In this document: piece by piece, positions 9,361-19,500 of the stretch | How the letters are laid out: the number at the start of each line of letters is the position of its first letter | How positions within the stretch are numbered: position 1 is the stretch's first letter | NCBI GenBank assembly: GCA_000964245.1 | Contig: LANB01000001.1 | Coordinates: 3,165,501-3,229,500 of the forward strand | From: Cellvibrionaceae bacterium 1162T.S.0a.05 | Lineage (GTDB): Bacteria > Pseudomonadota > Gammaproteobacteria > Pseudomonadales > Cellvibrionaceae | Length of the DNA stretch: 64,000 bases | Direction of reading: 5' to 3' | Program-made: the position numbers and the translations under genes | Notes under the pieces: model-generated | Seen by the model: only the letters and a program-made list of their open reading frames with translations | What the model was told of the DNA's origin: nothing | Databases searched by the model: none

Positions 9361-10488
9361 ATGGCGGATGATGCTCAGGAAAAGACGGAGAAGGCCACCC
9401 CGAGGCGAGAGGGGAAGGCACGCGAAGAAGGCCAGGTTCCCCGTTCAAAAGACCTCAGCACAACAACCGTTCTTGTTTTGGGTACGATAGGGCTACTGAT
9501 TTTCGGGCCGATGATGAGCGAGCGCATGAGCCAGGTTTTTCGCTTTAACTTTAATCTGGAGCGTGAAGCCATCTTTGATACGACCACGATGTTTGAACAT
9601 ATGGCCGCGTCCCTGTATTCAGCCCTGTTTTCTATTATGCCTTTTATGGCCCTGGTGTTATTTGCGTCGATCATCGGCCCGGTTATGGTCGGAGGTTGGC
9701 TTTTTAGCACGAAAGCCTTACAACCAAAATTTAATCGTTTGGACCCCATTGCGGGGCTCAAACGCATGTTCTCATTGAAGTCGCTCGTTGAATTGGTGAA
9801 ATCGATTGGCAAAATCCTGGTCATTGTCGGTTGTGCTTTTCTTTTGTTGGCCGCAATGCAGGCGGATATCCTCGGTTTGTCACAGGAGGGAATCAAGGAG
9901 GGGATGGTTCGCTCTGTTTTGCTGAGTGTATACGCCGCCATCGGTCTTGCAGCCTCCACCATTTTGCTCATCATTATCGATGTGCCCTATCAGATCTGGC
10001 AGCATGCCAAACAATTGCGTATGTCGCGTCAGGAGATTAAAGACGAGGTTAAGGATACTGAAGGTAAGCCGGAAGTAAAACGAAAAATACGTCAGAAACA
10101 AATGGAAATGGCACAACAGCGCATGATGTCGGCGGTGCCCGATGCGGATGTCGTGATTACCAACCCCACGCACTACGCCGTTGCCTTGAAGTACGACCCC
10201 AACAACATGGAAACACCGATTCTATTGGCGAAAGGTATTGATCATCTTGCCCTGAAAATTCGATTAATCGCCAAGGAACATAAAATCGAACAAATTGAAT
10301 CACCGGTATTGGCCCGCGCCATCTATTACACCACGGATCTGGAAAGAGAAATTCCCGAGGGTTTGTATGTCGCAGTGGCGCAGGTTCTAGCCTATGTGTT
10401 CCAGCTGCGCGAATACCGGCGAGGGCAGGGCGAGCGGCCTTTCTACCCGCGTAAACTCGATATCCCGCCTTCCATGTCGCATTATTAA
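9361..10488 (+). CDS. flhB: Flagellar biosynthesis protein FlhB
   Basis: Export-apparatus switch protein. Four membrane segments occupy residues about 30-215, and the cytoplasmic domain has the autocleavage motif NPTH (ITNPTHYAVALKYD). The N-terminus EKTEKATPRREGKAREEGQVPRSKD is typical. Length of 375 residues is normal. In related bacteria flhA normally follows; here a MITE-like repeat (10518-10694) and an HDOD gene follow instead, so the operon appears interrupted or rearranged after flhB. Confidence 0.97.
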   Translation: MADDAQEKTEKATPRREGKAREEGQVPRSKDLSTTTVLVLGTIGLLIFGPMMSERMSQVFRFNFNLEREAIFDTTTMFEHMAASLYSALFSIMPFMALVLFASIIGPVMVGGWLFSTKALQPKFNRLDPIAGLKRMFSLKSLVELVKSIGKILVIVGCAFLLLAAMQADILGLSQEGIKEGMVRSVLLSVYAAIGLAASTILLIIIDVPYQIWQHAKQLRMSRQEIKDEVKDTEGKPEVKRKIRQKQMEMAQQRMMSAVPDADVVITNPTHYAVALKYDPNNMETPILLAKGIDHLALKIRLIAKEHKIEQIESPVLARAIYYTTDLEREIPEGLYVAVAQVLAYVFQLREYRRGQGERPFYPRKLDIPPSMSHY

Positions 10489-10517
10489 TCCTTGGCTTTT
10501 TCGCAAGCGAGCTATAC

Positions 10518-10694
10518 TTAAGGAACCTCTGAAAAATGGAAATATTTTTTCTGTGGCAAGGAAGCACCGCGCGGAGAACGGACTGAGCCGGCACCCCGGT
10601 TTACTGGAGTAAATGAGGATCGACTGAGCCGGCACACCGGCACGGAGCTGACGCCGCCACAGGGAAAATAGGCCATTTTTCAGAGGTTCCTTAA
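10518..10694. mobile_element. 177-bp MITE-like element with 22-bp perfect terminal inverted repeats
   Basis: The ends at 10518-10539 and 10673-10694 are perfect 22-base inverted repeats; both arms carry AAGGAACCTCTGAAAAATGG in opposite orientation. The complementarity continues imperfectly inward through CTGTGGC (10551) and GCCACAG (10656), so the arms are about 40 bp. The interior has two near-direct repeats beginning GACTGAGCCGGCA (about 10583 and 10623) and a small palindrome TTTACTGGAGTAAA. There is no coding capacity. It lies 29 bp after flhB and could also end transcription as a long hairpin. No second copy is seen in the window and no clear target duplication is visible. Confidence 0.8.
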
Positions 10695-10743
10695 TTACAT
10701 TCGACAAAAACAAATAGCGATACACGAAATTCGGAGATTTTGC

Positions 10744-11715
10744 ATGGCCTTTTTGAATAAGGTTTTTTCCAAAAAAGCCGGTGATGACAGTACTTCGATA
10801 GTTAAGGATGCGGCAGCCTTTCCGCTTGCGACAGCACAGCGCGCATTTTATCTGCATCTCTTCCCGAAAAAGACCGAACAGCCTCTCAGCGTGCCACAGA
10901 AACTGGTCATTGATGTGGTGAAGAACACGATTCAGGACAAAAATACACGCAGAAAAGCGGTGCCGCGTTTGCCATCGGTCATTCCCAAATTGCTTCGGAG
11001 CTTGCGTGACCCGGATAGTTCGGTAAAGGATTATGTGGAGATTGTTAACAAAGACCCGGTTATGTCGGCATCCGTACTCAAGCTGGCAAACAGCGTCTAT
11101 TTTAATCCAATCGGTGCACGTATTAACGAAATTGAACGGGCGATTGTTAAGTTGGGTATCGACGGTTTGCGGTCGGTATTGTCCGCTGCGGTGATGCAAC
11201 CCATTATTCAAAAAGAATCTGCGTATTTTACTCAGGCGGGGCAGAAAATCTGGCAACATTCGTTAAATTGTGCGGTTGCCTGTGAAGTGATTGCTCAGCA
11301 TCGAAGCAGTGAAAAATTCAAGGTTTATATCCTGGGCCTTATGCATGATATCGGTAAGATCACAATATTCAGTGAATTGTGCAAGCAGTTTAAGATCAAT
11401 AACGAGGACGTTGAGCCGGGCTACAATGCCTTTGCGCCCCTCATGATGCTGCTGTCGCCTGCGGTCAGTTATTGGGTCGCCAAAGACTGGGAGCTTCCGC
11501 AAGAAGTGTGTAAAGCGCTCGCGGAGCAGGTCAATATAAAAAATGAAGCAAAAGTGAGCCCTTTTGCAAAAATTTTATTCGAGGCAAATATTGCGTGTGA
11601 AGCATATGCGACTTTGAGAGGTCGAGACGAGAAAAAAGCGCTTGCTTTGTTGGAAGAACTACAATTGCCGAGTCATTTATTTGACCAACTGGATCAGCTC
11701 TCACGGGACGTGTAG
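10744..11715 (+). CDS. HDOD domain protein
   Basis: A 323-residue cytoplasmic protein. After a variable N-terminal segment of about 70 residues, the HDOD domain spans about 75-275 (PRLPSVIPKLLRSL, VNKDPVMSASVLKLANSVYF, AVMQPIIQKES, and an HD-like GLMHDIGKITIFSEL). HDOD proteins are signalling or output modules often found near chemotaxis, flagellar and c-di-GMP genes; most are not proven to be enzymes. Retained HD residues leave hydrolase activity open. It starts 50 bp past the MITE-like element and converges on the UPF0178 gene. Confidence 0.85.
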   Translation: MAFLNKVFSKKAGDDSTSIVKDAAAFPLATAQRAFYLHLFPKKTEQPLSVPQKLVIDVVKNTIQDKNTRRKAVPRLPSVIPKLLRSLRDPDSSVKDYVEIVNKDPVMSASVLKLANSVYFNPIGARINEIERAIVKLGIDGLRSVLSAAVMQPIIQKESAYFTQAGQKIWQHSLNCAVACEVIAQHRSSEKFKVYILGLMHDIGKITIFSELCKQFKINNEDVEPGYNAFAPLMMLLSPAVSYWVAKDWELPQEVCKALAEQVNIKNEAKVSPFAKILFEANIACEAYATLRGRDEKKALALLEELQLPSHLFDQLDQLSRDV

Positions 11716-11730
11716 CGGGTTTTTAGTCCC

Positions 11731-12183
11731 TCATTTATTTTTTGCCAACCAGCGATCAAGATGAGCAGCAAACGCTTTTCGGTCTTGCGCATTCAGGGCC
11801 GGTGGCCCGCCGGTTTGCACACCGCTACTGCGCATCGTTTCCATAAAGTCGCGGATATTAAGTCTCGCTCCAATGTTATCTGCATTAAACCATTCGCCTC
11901 GCGGGCTGAGCGCATTTGCCCCTTTTTTAACGACCTCATCAGCAAGGGGGATATCACTGGTAATCACCAGGTCGCCCAGCTGAGCCCGACGCACGATTTC
12001 ATTGTCTGCAACATCAAAGCCTTTTTGCACTTGAATACTTTGTATAAAGGGTGAGCCGGGAACCTTGATATATTGGTTTGCCACTAAAATAAGTGCAGTC
12101 TGTGTACGCTGCGCGGCGCGAAAGAGGATATCTTTTATTACTACCGGGCATGCATCAGCATCAACCCAAATATTTTTCGTCAT
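11731..12183 (-). CDS. YaiI/YqxD (UPF0178) family protein
   Basis: A 150-residue protein of the UPF0178 family with the signature [20 protein letters not shown] at the N-terminus, [24 protein letters not shown] in the middle and the C-terminal [22 protein letters not shown]. The fold is PIN-like and nuclease-related, but no activity is established. The ATG at 12183 fits the family start; an in-frame TTG at 12192 would add three residues. It converges on the HDOD gene. Confidence 0.88.
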   Translation of the reverse strand: MTKNIWVDADACPVVIKDILFRAAQRTQTALILVANQYIKVPGSPFIQSIQVQKGFDVADNEIVRRAQLGDLVITSDIPLADEVVKKGANALSPRGEWFNADNIGARLNIRDFMETMRSSGVQTGGPPALNAQDRKAFAAHLDRWLAKNK

Positions 12184-12213
12184 TGTTTTCAATTATCGCT
12201 GTAGTATGACTAA

Positions 12214-12954
12214 TCAGTTTTTTTTCCAGTAGGCAATTACATAGCCGACATCAAGCGAGTCGGCTTTGAGCAAACTGGAATTTTTTTCCAGCCAGCTGCC
12301 ACTTTCAAGGTCTTTTTTCAGTTGGCCAAGACCTTCTTCAAGCTTCTTGATTTTACCGAAAGTCGACATCGAGCGACGGATGTTTTCGTCAAGATAGGCT
12401 TCGGGTCGTGACCAATAAGCTGCGGTAAAACCGTCTATGCAGTGACTGGGTACAGGCAGGGAATGAAACTCAATGCCTGGAAAAGCGTTTTCCAATTCAG
12501 ATTTTGTTGGGAATATGGCCTGATCTATTTCGTGAATTTCGTGAAAATAGTCGCGTGTTAACCACCAGGGGGCCGCTTCCGGGTTCCAGGTCAGTGCCAC
12601 AAAAGCCTTACTGGTCACGCGTTTGACTTCAGCAAAGCAAAAGGGCCGCTGCTGCCAATGATGCATCGACAATATTGTTAACACATGCGAAAAGGCGCTA
12701 TCGGCAAACGGCAGGTATTGCGCACTCGCCTGTACCACAGGCGCCGCGTCTGGTGAGCGTTGTTGAATCATTTCTATGGAGGGTTCCAGGGCAACCAGGC
12801 CCGTCAGGTTTTGTTCATAGGAACCCGTTCCCGCACCAACATTCAAAACCGACGAAGCAGTATTAAGAAACATGCCTAAACTTTTTTCGATGTCTGGGTC
12901 AGTTGTACGGGCGCTTGCGTAGTGCTTTCCTATTTTGTCGTAAAGACGGGTCAT
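12214..12954 (-). CDS. Class I SAM-dependent methyltransferase
   Basis: The family begins at MTRLYDKIGKHYASART, so I place the start at the ATG at 12954, preceded by AAGGA; the frame stays open 78 codons upstream without family character. The product is 246 residues with the SAM-binding motif I SVLNVGAGTGSYE, a motif near ALEPSIEMI, and a later LTILSMHHW block as in methyltransferase domain 11 proteins. The substrate is unknown. The upstream gene on the same strand is a nucleotide-sugar epimerase-like protein whose stop lies 225 bp away, so a shared transcript is possible. Confidence 0.8.
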   Translation of the reverse strand: MTRLYDKIGKHYASARTTDPDIEKSLGMFLNTASSVLNVGAGTGSYEQNLTGLVALEPSIEMIQQRSPDAAPVVQASAQYLPFADSAFSHVLTILSMHHWQQRPFCFAEVKRVTSKAFVALTWNPEAAPWWLTRDYFHEIHEIDQAIFPTKSELENAFPGIEFHSLPVPSHCIDGFTAAYWSRPEAYLDENIRRSMSTFGKIKKLEEGLGQLKKDLESGSWLEKNSSLLKADSLDVGYVIAYWKKN

Positions 12955-13178
12955 ATCCCGATATTCCTTGATTATCAAACTGAATGCAGTGTCAGTTTTT
13001 ATTTCGTGATTACGTCGATAGAGAGTTGACCATAGCACATTTGTCGGGGAAAGACCTGCCAGCACTTTTTCATAGAGAAAAAGACTCGTTTTACTATTTC
13101 TGGTCGATCGGTTGTGGTTTATTGATGGGCTGATGAAGTTGAAGGCCAAATGAATGAAGTCTAAAACAACAAATAGGC

Positions 13179-14132
13179 TCAAGCGCACAGAATATTTTTG
13201 AGTGCGGGTTCCAATTCACTGTATTTAAACTGAAAGCCTGCTTTTTGGAGACGAGAAGGAACAATATTTTTACCTTCCAGGAGTAAGGATTGTCCCATTT
13301 CGCCAAATAACAATTGGACAGCAAAAGCAGGAAACGGTAGCAGGGCAGGTCTATTCAAGCACTTTGCCAGCGTGCGGGAAAAACGTTCATTTTTCACGGG
13401 CTCTGGTGCGGTGCAATTGTAAGCCCCTTCCATACTCTTATCATCCAGCACGCGAAGAATAATGTTGATTAAATCGTCGCGGTGTATCCACGGCATCCAC
13501 TGCTTGCCTGAGCCAATTTTTCCTCCGAGACCCAACTTGAAGGGCGGCAGCATTTTTTTCAATGCGCCGCCATTGTTACCGAGAACAATACCAAAACGGA
13601 GAATACAGGTGCGAATGCCCAGGGCGTGTGCTTGTTGCGCACAGGCTTCCCATTCTTTACAAAGTGCGCTGGCAAAACTGTCATCGCCACCATTGTTTTC
13701 ATCATTGTGGTTTTCATCACTATGGTTTTCATCAATAGGCGAGTCCGCGATACCCTCTCCATAAACACCGATAGCGGAAGCACTAATCAAAACGGTGGGT
13801 TTGTGTTGTGCTTGCTGACAAAAATCGATGAGTCTCTGGGTGATACCCAGCCGGCTCTGTAAAAGCACGCTTTTCTGTTTTTTTGACCAGCGCTTGTCTG
13901 CGATGGCTTCGCCAGCCAAATTGATAATTGCGTCAAAAGTCTCACCGCGCTGCAGGTTCGCGATGGCCGTTATGGCTTTGATGGCAGGGCTATTTTCAGG
14001 TCTGCGCACATTGAGATCAGTGACTTTTTCAGGCGAGCGCGTCAAGATCGTGAGCCCATGCCCTTGCAATAACAAGTGCTCGCTCAACACGTGACCAATA
14101 AAGCCCGTTGCGCCTGTCAGCAAAATTTGCAT
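13179..14132 (-). CDS. TIGR01777 family NAD(P)-dependent epimerase/dehydratase-like protein (YfcH-type)
   Basis: A 317-residue SDR protein with the N-terminal Rossmann motif TGATGFIGHVLSEHLL, the family block GEAIADKRWSKKQK, SASAIGVYGE and the C-terminal DUF1731-like tail (LLLEGKNIVPSRLQKAGFQF). Function of the family is not established. An unusual feature is a hydrophilic insertion of three five-residue repeats (DENHS-DENHN-DENNG) after SPI, coded by three 15-bp tandem repeats at 13693-13737. Relatives have a short acidic segment there, so the repeats look like a local microsatellite expansion in a surface loop. Confidence 0.88.
   Translation of the reverse strand: MQILLTGATGFIGHVLSEHLLLQGHGLTILTRSPEKVTDLNVRRPENSPAIKAITAIANLQRGETFDAIINLAGEAIADKRWSKKQKSVLLQSRLGITQRLIDFCQQAQHKPTVLISASAIGVYGEGIADSPIDENHSDENHNDENNGGDDSFASALCKEWEACAQQAHALGIRTCILRFGIVLGNNGGALKKMLPPFKLGLGGKIGSGKQWMPWIHRDDLINIILRVLDDKSMEGAYNCTAPEPVKNERFSRTLAKCLNRPALLPFPAFAVQLLFGEMGQSLLLEGKNIVPSRLQKAGFQFKYSELEPALKNILCA
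13693..13737. repeat. Three tandem 15-bp repeats inside the YfcH-type gene
   Basis: Three consecutive units close to TGGTTTTCATCACTA at 13693-13707, 13708-13722 and 13723-13737. On the coding (minus) strand they encode the acidic repeat DENH(S/N). The length is a multiple of three, so changes in unit number would keep the frame. Confidence 0.8.
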
Positions 14133-14338
14133 GCAAGTCTTTGCTCCAGCTGGTTTTCGAATGTATTTGCAGAAGAGTGTACGTTGAAAGTGAGCATCTC
14201 GATCACTCAGGCCAACTCAAGGCAAGTATCACAATTTTATAACATTTGCGGAAAAACGGTTTAAGGCCTGAGCAGCATGACTTAGGATGGACGATAAAGG
14301 CAGTGTGTAATTCAAAAAATAAAGAGGAAGGTGAAGCG

Positions 14339-15604
14339 ATGAAGCGCGCGTACTTGCTGCAAATCTCGAAAACTCTCAGCGGCTTGATTCTTTGTTTCTG
14401 CGGTCTGTTTTTTATAGCTATAAGTGCCAATGCCCATGTGCGCTGGGACCCAAACGGCGCCACGCCGCCGCGTGATGAAGGGTTCGCTTCCTGCGATGTC
14501 ACGCCAGCAGACCCCACTTTTCTTGTTTCGGGCTCAACAGTCACAGTGTCGTGGGAAGTTGCCATTACCCACGGCCAGGCCATGAGAATTGACTTGTTCT
14601 ACGACAATGGGGCGAGTGTTTTCCTGGTTGCCGATGATATTCCCGAATCCTCTGGCTACAGTTCAATGGCAATAAATTTGCCCGATATTGAATGCGACCA
14701 GTGCTGGTTGCGAATTTTTGGTGGCGGATATGAATCCTGTGCCGATGTTCAACTGACTGAAAATGGCATGCCCCCGGCAGACCCCATGGACACGCAAGCC
14801 CCGGATAATGTCACGGAACTCTCTGAGACCCGTGTCGCGGATCGGCAGGTGGTGCTCAGCTGGAATAATCCGCCAGCCGATTTTGCCGGTGTGCTGGTAT
14901 TACAAGCCAGTGGCCCTCCCGATACGGCGCCAATGAGTGGCACAGCCTATGAATTAGGTGATCAGCCAGGAAATGCCGAAGTGGTGTTCAAAGGCAGTGG
15001 CGAAATGGCCACAGTGACAGGGCTCGAGCGCAACACGACCTATTTCTTCAAAGTACACAGCTATGACGCCAATCTTAATTATGCAGATGGCAATGAGTTG
15101 ATGGTAACAACCAGCGATGTGGGTAACTCACAACCGGGTGTCAGTTTGAATGTGTTGCAGGGCACTGCGCTGACAACAGAGATTACGACCGATGGTGGTT
15201 TGGTAATTGTCCAGGCGGTGGTGAACGATCCGGATACGGAAGATACGCATGTCCTCGACTGGTCACAAACAGATATGGCCTTGAATGATGTGGATTTAAT
15301 TGAGGACACATTTTCAATTGATCCGGCAATGTTGGCCGCTGGCCGCTACATGATTCAAATTGCGGTCACCGACAGTGGCACGCCTCAATTCTCCGCCATG
15401 GCGGAAGTGGAAATCAATGTGAGTGCACCCGCGCCGGAACCCGACCCAACACCCAGTCAGCCGATGACGAACAACAGTTCAGGCGGTGGCGGTGCGCTGA
15501 GCTTTCCCTTGTTGTTGCTTATGTGCTTTGGTTTCGTCTTCAATATCTTCCGTTTTCATAAACACCGGTATTCAAAAACGGGTGCTTACAAGGCCGGAAT
15601 GTAA
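14339..15604 (+). CDS. Secreted fibronectin type III protein with N-terminal histidine domain and C-terminal membrane anchor
   Basis: The start at 14339 follows GAGGAAGGTGAAGCG; the frame extends upstream but the signal peptide begins here. Residues 1-32 form a signal peptide ending in ISANA, so the predicted mature protein begins with His33 (HVRWDPNG). A second His (His78, ITHGQ) lies in the same small beta domain, as does a CDQC pair. Together these resemble the histidine-brace layout of lytic polysaccharide monooxygenase-like domains, but this is inference. A fibronectin type III domain (about 155-255) and a second beta domain follow. The C-terminus has a GGGG stretch, a hydrophobic helix and basic residues (FHKHR), like GlyGly-CTERM sorting tails. 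The gene stands alone; a terminator is not evident. Confidence 0.6.
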   Translation: MKRAYLLQISKTLSGLILCFCGLFFIAISANAHVRWDPNGATPPRDEGFASCDVTPADPTFLVSGSTVTVSWEVAITHGQAMRIDLFYDNGASVFLVADDIPESSGYSSMAINLPDIECDQCWLRIFGGGYESCADVQLTENGMPPADPMDTQAPDNVTELSETRVADRQVVLSWNNPPADFAGVLVLQASGPPDTAPMSGTAYELGDQPGNAEVVFKGSGEMATVTGLERNTTYFFKVHSYDANLNYADGNELMVTTSDVGNSQPGVSLNVLQGTALTTEITTDGGLVIVQAVVNDPDTEDTHVLDWSQTDMALNDVDLIEDTFSIDPAMLAAGRYMIQIAVTDSGTPQFSAMAEVEINVSAPAPEPDPTPSQPMTNNSSGGGGALSFPLLLLMCFGFVFNIFRFHKHRYSKTGAYKAGM

Positions 15605-15609
15605 AACTA

Positions 15610-16515
15610 TCAGTGGCCCATATGGGCCAGCGCTTTAGCGGCGGCAGCCGTGCGGTTTTCGACTGATAGCTTTTTATAAATTTGTTCGAGATGTTTGTTC
15701 ACCGTGCGTGGACTCGTACCGAGGATTAAACCAATTTCGCGATTGGTTTTTCCTTTTGCGACCCAGAGTAGTACTTCGGATTCACGGCTGGTAATGGCAA
15801 AGGCACTTTTCAGTAAAACCGTTTCGTCCGGTTTTTCTGCGTCCACCAAACGCAAAAGCAATTGATCCCCCCTGTCCTGGCCAAGGAGTACCACGCGCAG
15901 AGGGTAACGCGGTGCATTTAAGTTTAATGAGGCACCCGCATTGGGTTTGTGTTTTAACCAGCCACCAATTTCTTGTGAAATTCTCGTTTCCATCCAGCCC
16001 TCTGCGTTGGCGGCTTCGAGAAGTTGATTCACTTGCGGTGTTGTCCACAGAATGTCGCCCTGTGGGCTGACTGCAAACATATATTGGCCTGCAACATCCA
16101 GAGCAGAGCGTGCACTCATGGTTAGCCGCGCGTTGGCAAGATGCACGCGCACGCGAGCAATAAGTTCTGCGGCGGCGATGGGTTTGGTCACGTAATCCAC
16201 ACCACCGGATTCAAAGCCTCTTACAATACTCTCGGAATCTTTCAAACCGGTCATAAAAATAATGGGTGTTGATTTAAGTTCGTTATCGGCTTTCATTCTT
16301 TTGCACACTTCGAAGCCATCGAGGCCTGGCATCATCGCATCCAGTAAAATAATATCCGGCATCATTTTACGTGCGATATTAATGGCTTGTTCTCCTTCGA
16401 GTGCAACCAGGGTGGTCATCCCGGCACCTTCGAGAATATCATTTAGTAGGCCAACGGTTTCGGGGGAATCGTCAACAACCAGTACCAGAGCCTGGTTCAC
16501 GCGTTCTCTAGGCAT
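15610..16515 (-). CDS. Response regulator transcription factor, LuxR/NarL type
   Basis: A 301-residue regulator: receiver at about 10-125 (VVDDSPETVGLL, Asp in DIILLDAMMPGLDG, Lys in VTKPI), a middle region with a PAS-like segment (GQYMFAVSPQGDILWTT), and a C-terminal LuxR helix-turn-helix at about 235-295 (ITSRESEVLLWVAKGKTNREIGLIL). It is encoded 26 bp downstream of the permease-hybrid kinase on the same strand, so the two most likely form a two-component pair. By position the targets may be the urt-fmd genes that diverge from the kinase. That link is inferred. Confidence 0.88.
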   Translation of the reverse strand: MPRERVNQALVLVVDDSPETVGLLNDILEGAGMTTLVALEGEQAINIARKMMPDIILLDAMMPGLDGFEVCKRMKADNELKSTPIIFMTGLKDSESIVRGFESGGVDYVTKPIAAAELIARVRVHLANARLTMSARSALDVAGQYMFAVSPQGDILWTTPQVNQLLEAANAEGWMETRISQEIGGWLKHKPNAGASLNLNAPRYPLRVVLLGQDRGDQLLLRLVDAEKPDETVLLKSAFAITSRESEVLLWVAKGKTNREIGLILGTSPRTVNKHLEQIYKKLSVENRTAAAAKALAHMGH

Positions 16516-16541
16516 TTTCCAGCTCCGAACTGTGCAGGGGA

Positions 16542-19500
16542 TTAATGCTCATCGCCCAACACCTGAATAATTTTTTTAAATTGCATGTTTCTCACCATGG
16601 CATTTAATGTTTCGGTGAAACCAGGCCCAGCTTCACCCGATTGGGCGAGTTGGCTAATTTTTCGTTTGAGCCCGGACAAGTGGCCAATTTCAGCCAGTTC
16701 AATTAAATTTTTAAGCACGTCCTTATTGGGAATTTCATCCTGGTGGAAGGTGTAGTTCTCTTCATTTAGCGCCGGAGTGTCGGCGTGACCTTTATCCAAA
16801 GGTTCATGCACCCAATTCAATTGCAATAAGCTTCCCAACTTGTCTAACAAACTGCTTTGCTTAACGGGTTTTACAAGGTAGTCATCATAAAAAATCTGTT
16901 TTTCTGTTTCGTCGTATTGATTGTCCGCTGATGTAAGGTTGGCACTCGCCAGTGCAGATACCATGACGATCGGTTTGTCACAGCCTTTTTCGCGCAGTGT
17001 ACGCGCCAGTTCGGTACCGTCCATATCGGGCATGGAGATATCAAGAAGAAAAATATCAGGATAATAGTCTTCACAGGCCTCGAGGCAGTTTGCAGCGTCA
17101 GGCGCTTCGAGCACACTGAAACCGAGGGGTGAAAGTAAGTCACTGATCAATCCACGGTGAGTCGCTTCGTCATCCACAACCATGATGGTGCGTCTGCGAC
17201 CGTCATAGCCATAAATTCTTTTATTTTGATCCGGAAGCTCCGCATCCGAAAGGGTGACGCGGGCAAGCATGATCAGTACTTTAAACGTGACACCGCCGTC
17301 CTTGTTGTTTTCGACACTGATGTCACCGCCAAGTAACTCCGTGAGCAGGCGCGTGATGGTGAGCCCAAGGCCCGTGCCGGAAACCAGGGGCATGCCAGGC
17401 CGTCGAACACGTTCAAAAGGCAAAAATACGCGTTCGAGTTCATCAGGCGGAATACCGACGCCGGAATCGCGAATAAGAATTTCCGCTACGTGGTTGCGAT
17501 AGCGGATGCTGAATTCGACACGTCCTCTTTCGGTAAATTTTATGGCATTGCTGAGCAGGTTGATCAGTATCTGACGCAGCCGTTTCTCATCGGTGCGCAC
17601 AAACTCGGGCAGGGCTGACAAACAACGATAAGAAAACTCAAGCCCCTTTTCTTCGGCTTGCAAACGAAACATATAAACCAATTGATCGAGTAGTGATTTA
17701 ATTCGCACAAAATCCTGATGGATGTCCAGCCTGCCTGCTTCAATCTTGCTGATATCAAGAAGCCCTTCGATCAAATCAGTCAGGTGTTCGCCACTTCGGC
17801 GAATCACTGATAATTTTTCGCGTTTTTCCTCGGGGATATCGATATCGTTTTCGAGCAGTTGCGCGTAACCAAGGATGGAATTAAGTGGTGTTCTCAATTC
17901 ATGGCTGATACCGGTGAGATAACGGCTCTTTGCATTGTTGGCGGCTTCGGCTTTTTCCTTGGCTTTTTGCAACTCTCGGTCGGTCTGGATGTGCGCCTTG
18001 ATTTCATCCATAAACAGGGCATTTTGTCGGCGTGATTCTTCTTGCGCGACAATTTTACTTTCATGTGCGAGGATGAAGAGCCAGACAATCACCCCGGCAA
18101 TAATCATCAATACTGAAAAAACTTTCCAGAGCGTGGATTCCAGCAGGGCGTCTGTTTCGGGGGTGCCAGTCGTTGCATTGGAATACACAAGTGAGAGTAA
18201 TACGGCCGTGATCGTGCCGACGATGATCAGCAATACAGAAAAATGGACGAAACGTGAGGTAAGTTTGTTTGAGGTATTTGCAGGTAAAAACACCTTCAGG
18301 AAATCGATCAAATACTCATTGAGTTTTTTCACGCTCTTGCAGGAATCCTGACATCTCGAATCCAGCGAGCAACACAGTGAACAAATGGAACCGTCATAGG
18401 CCGGGCACCAGGCCATATCTTCAACTTCATAGGCATTTTGGCAAATACAACAGACACATTCGCCCTGTTCATTAGCGACAATTTTGGGTTCAGGGTGGTG
18501 ACTGTGTTCGAAGCTGGCAATCTCGCTGGCTGATCTCGCCAGATAAAACTGTTTGGGTAGCAGAATGGCGATGGTCGGGACAAGCATAAAAGCGATACCC
18601 AGAGTAATAAAATGCGCGAGCGCCTTACCGCCCTCACCAAAATACCCGAGGTAACTGATAAATCCGGCCGCACAGCCCAATACCATCGCACCGACACCCA
18701 CAGGGTTGATATCGTGTAAGTAGGCGCGTCTGAATTCGATATAGCGCGGGCTCAAGCCCAGAGGTTTATTGATAACCAGATCGGCAACCAGGGCGCCGAC
18801 CCAGGCGACAGCGACAATGGCGTAAACACCGAGGGTGTCTTCGAATGCCTGGTAAACGCCGAGTTCCATGAGTAACAGGGCAATGACAACGTTGAACACC
18901 AACCAGACGACTCTGCCTGGATGACTGTGTGTCAAGCGCGAAAAAAAGTTTGACCAGGCAATGGAGCCGGCATAGGCATTCGTCACATTGATTTTAAGCT
19001 GCGACACAATGACAAAAATTCCGGCGAGAGCAAGCGCGACCTGGGGCTGCTGGAAAATATACATGTAGGCGGTGGTGTACATGCGCGCGGGGTCGGAAGC
19101 TTGTTCGGTACTGACACCGTTTTGTAAGGCCACGTACGCCAGCAGGGAGCCGGCAAATAATTTTAAAACACCGATGATAATCCAGCCTGGCCCGGCGCAG
19201 AGTAATGCGGTCCACCAGCGTAGGGTATTGTGTTTATTTTTCTCGGGTAAAAAGCGCAGAAAGTCCACTTGTTCACCGATCTGAGCGATAAGGGAAAATA
19301 GCACAGCCGAGGCTGCGCCAAAATAAATCAGGCTAATACCTTGACCCGAAGCTTCAGTGTTTAAAATCTCATTTTGAAGTGCGTGCTCGCCAAAGGCGTC
19401 GGCGGTAGCGGCAGCACCAGGGGCTTCTCCACCAAAGGCCAACCATTCCGTTACCAGGGTCCACTCATGTGTAAATAACCAGGCGAAGGGAAGAATTTGC

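Noticed and set aside
10387-11259. Minus-strand open frame of 290 codons across flhB, the MITE-like element and the HDOD gene
   Set aside because: It is antisense to two clear genes, runs through the inverted repeats and has no family character.
12954-13188. N-terminal extension of the methyltransferase
   Set aside because: The extra 78 codons lack family similarity, overlap the epimerase gene end, and a good ribosome-binding site precedes the ATG at 12954.
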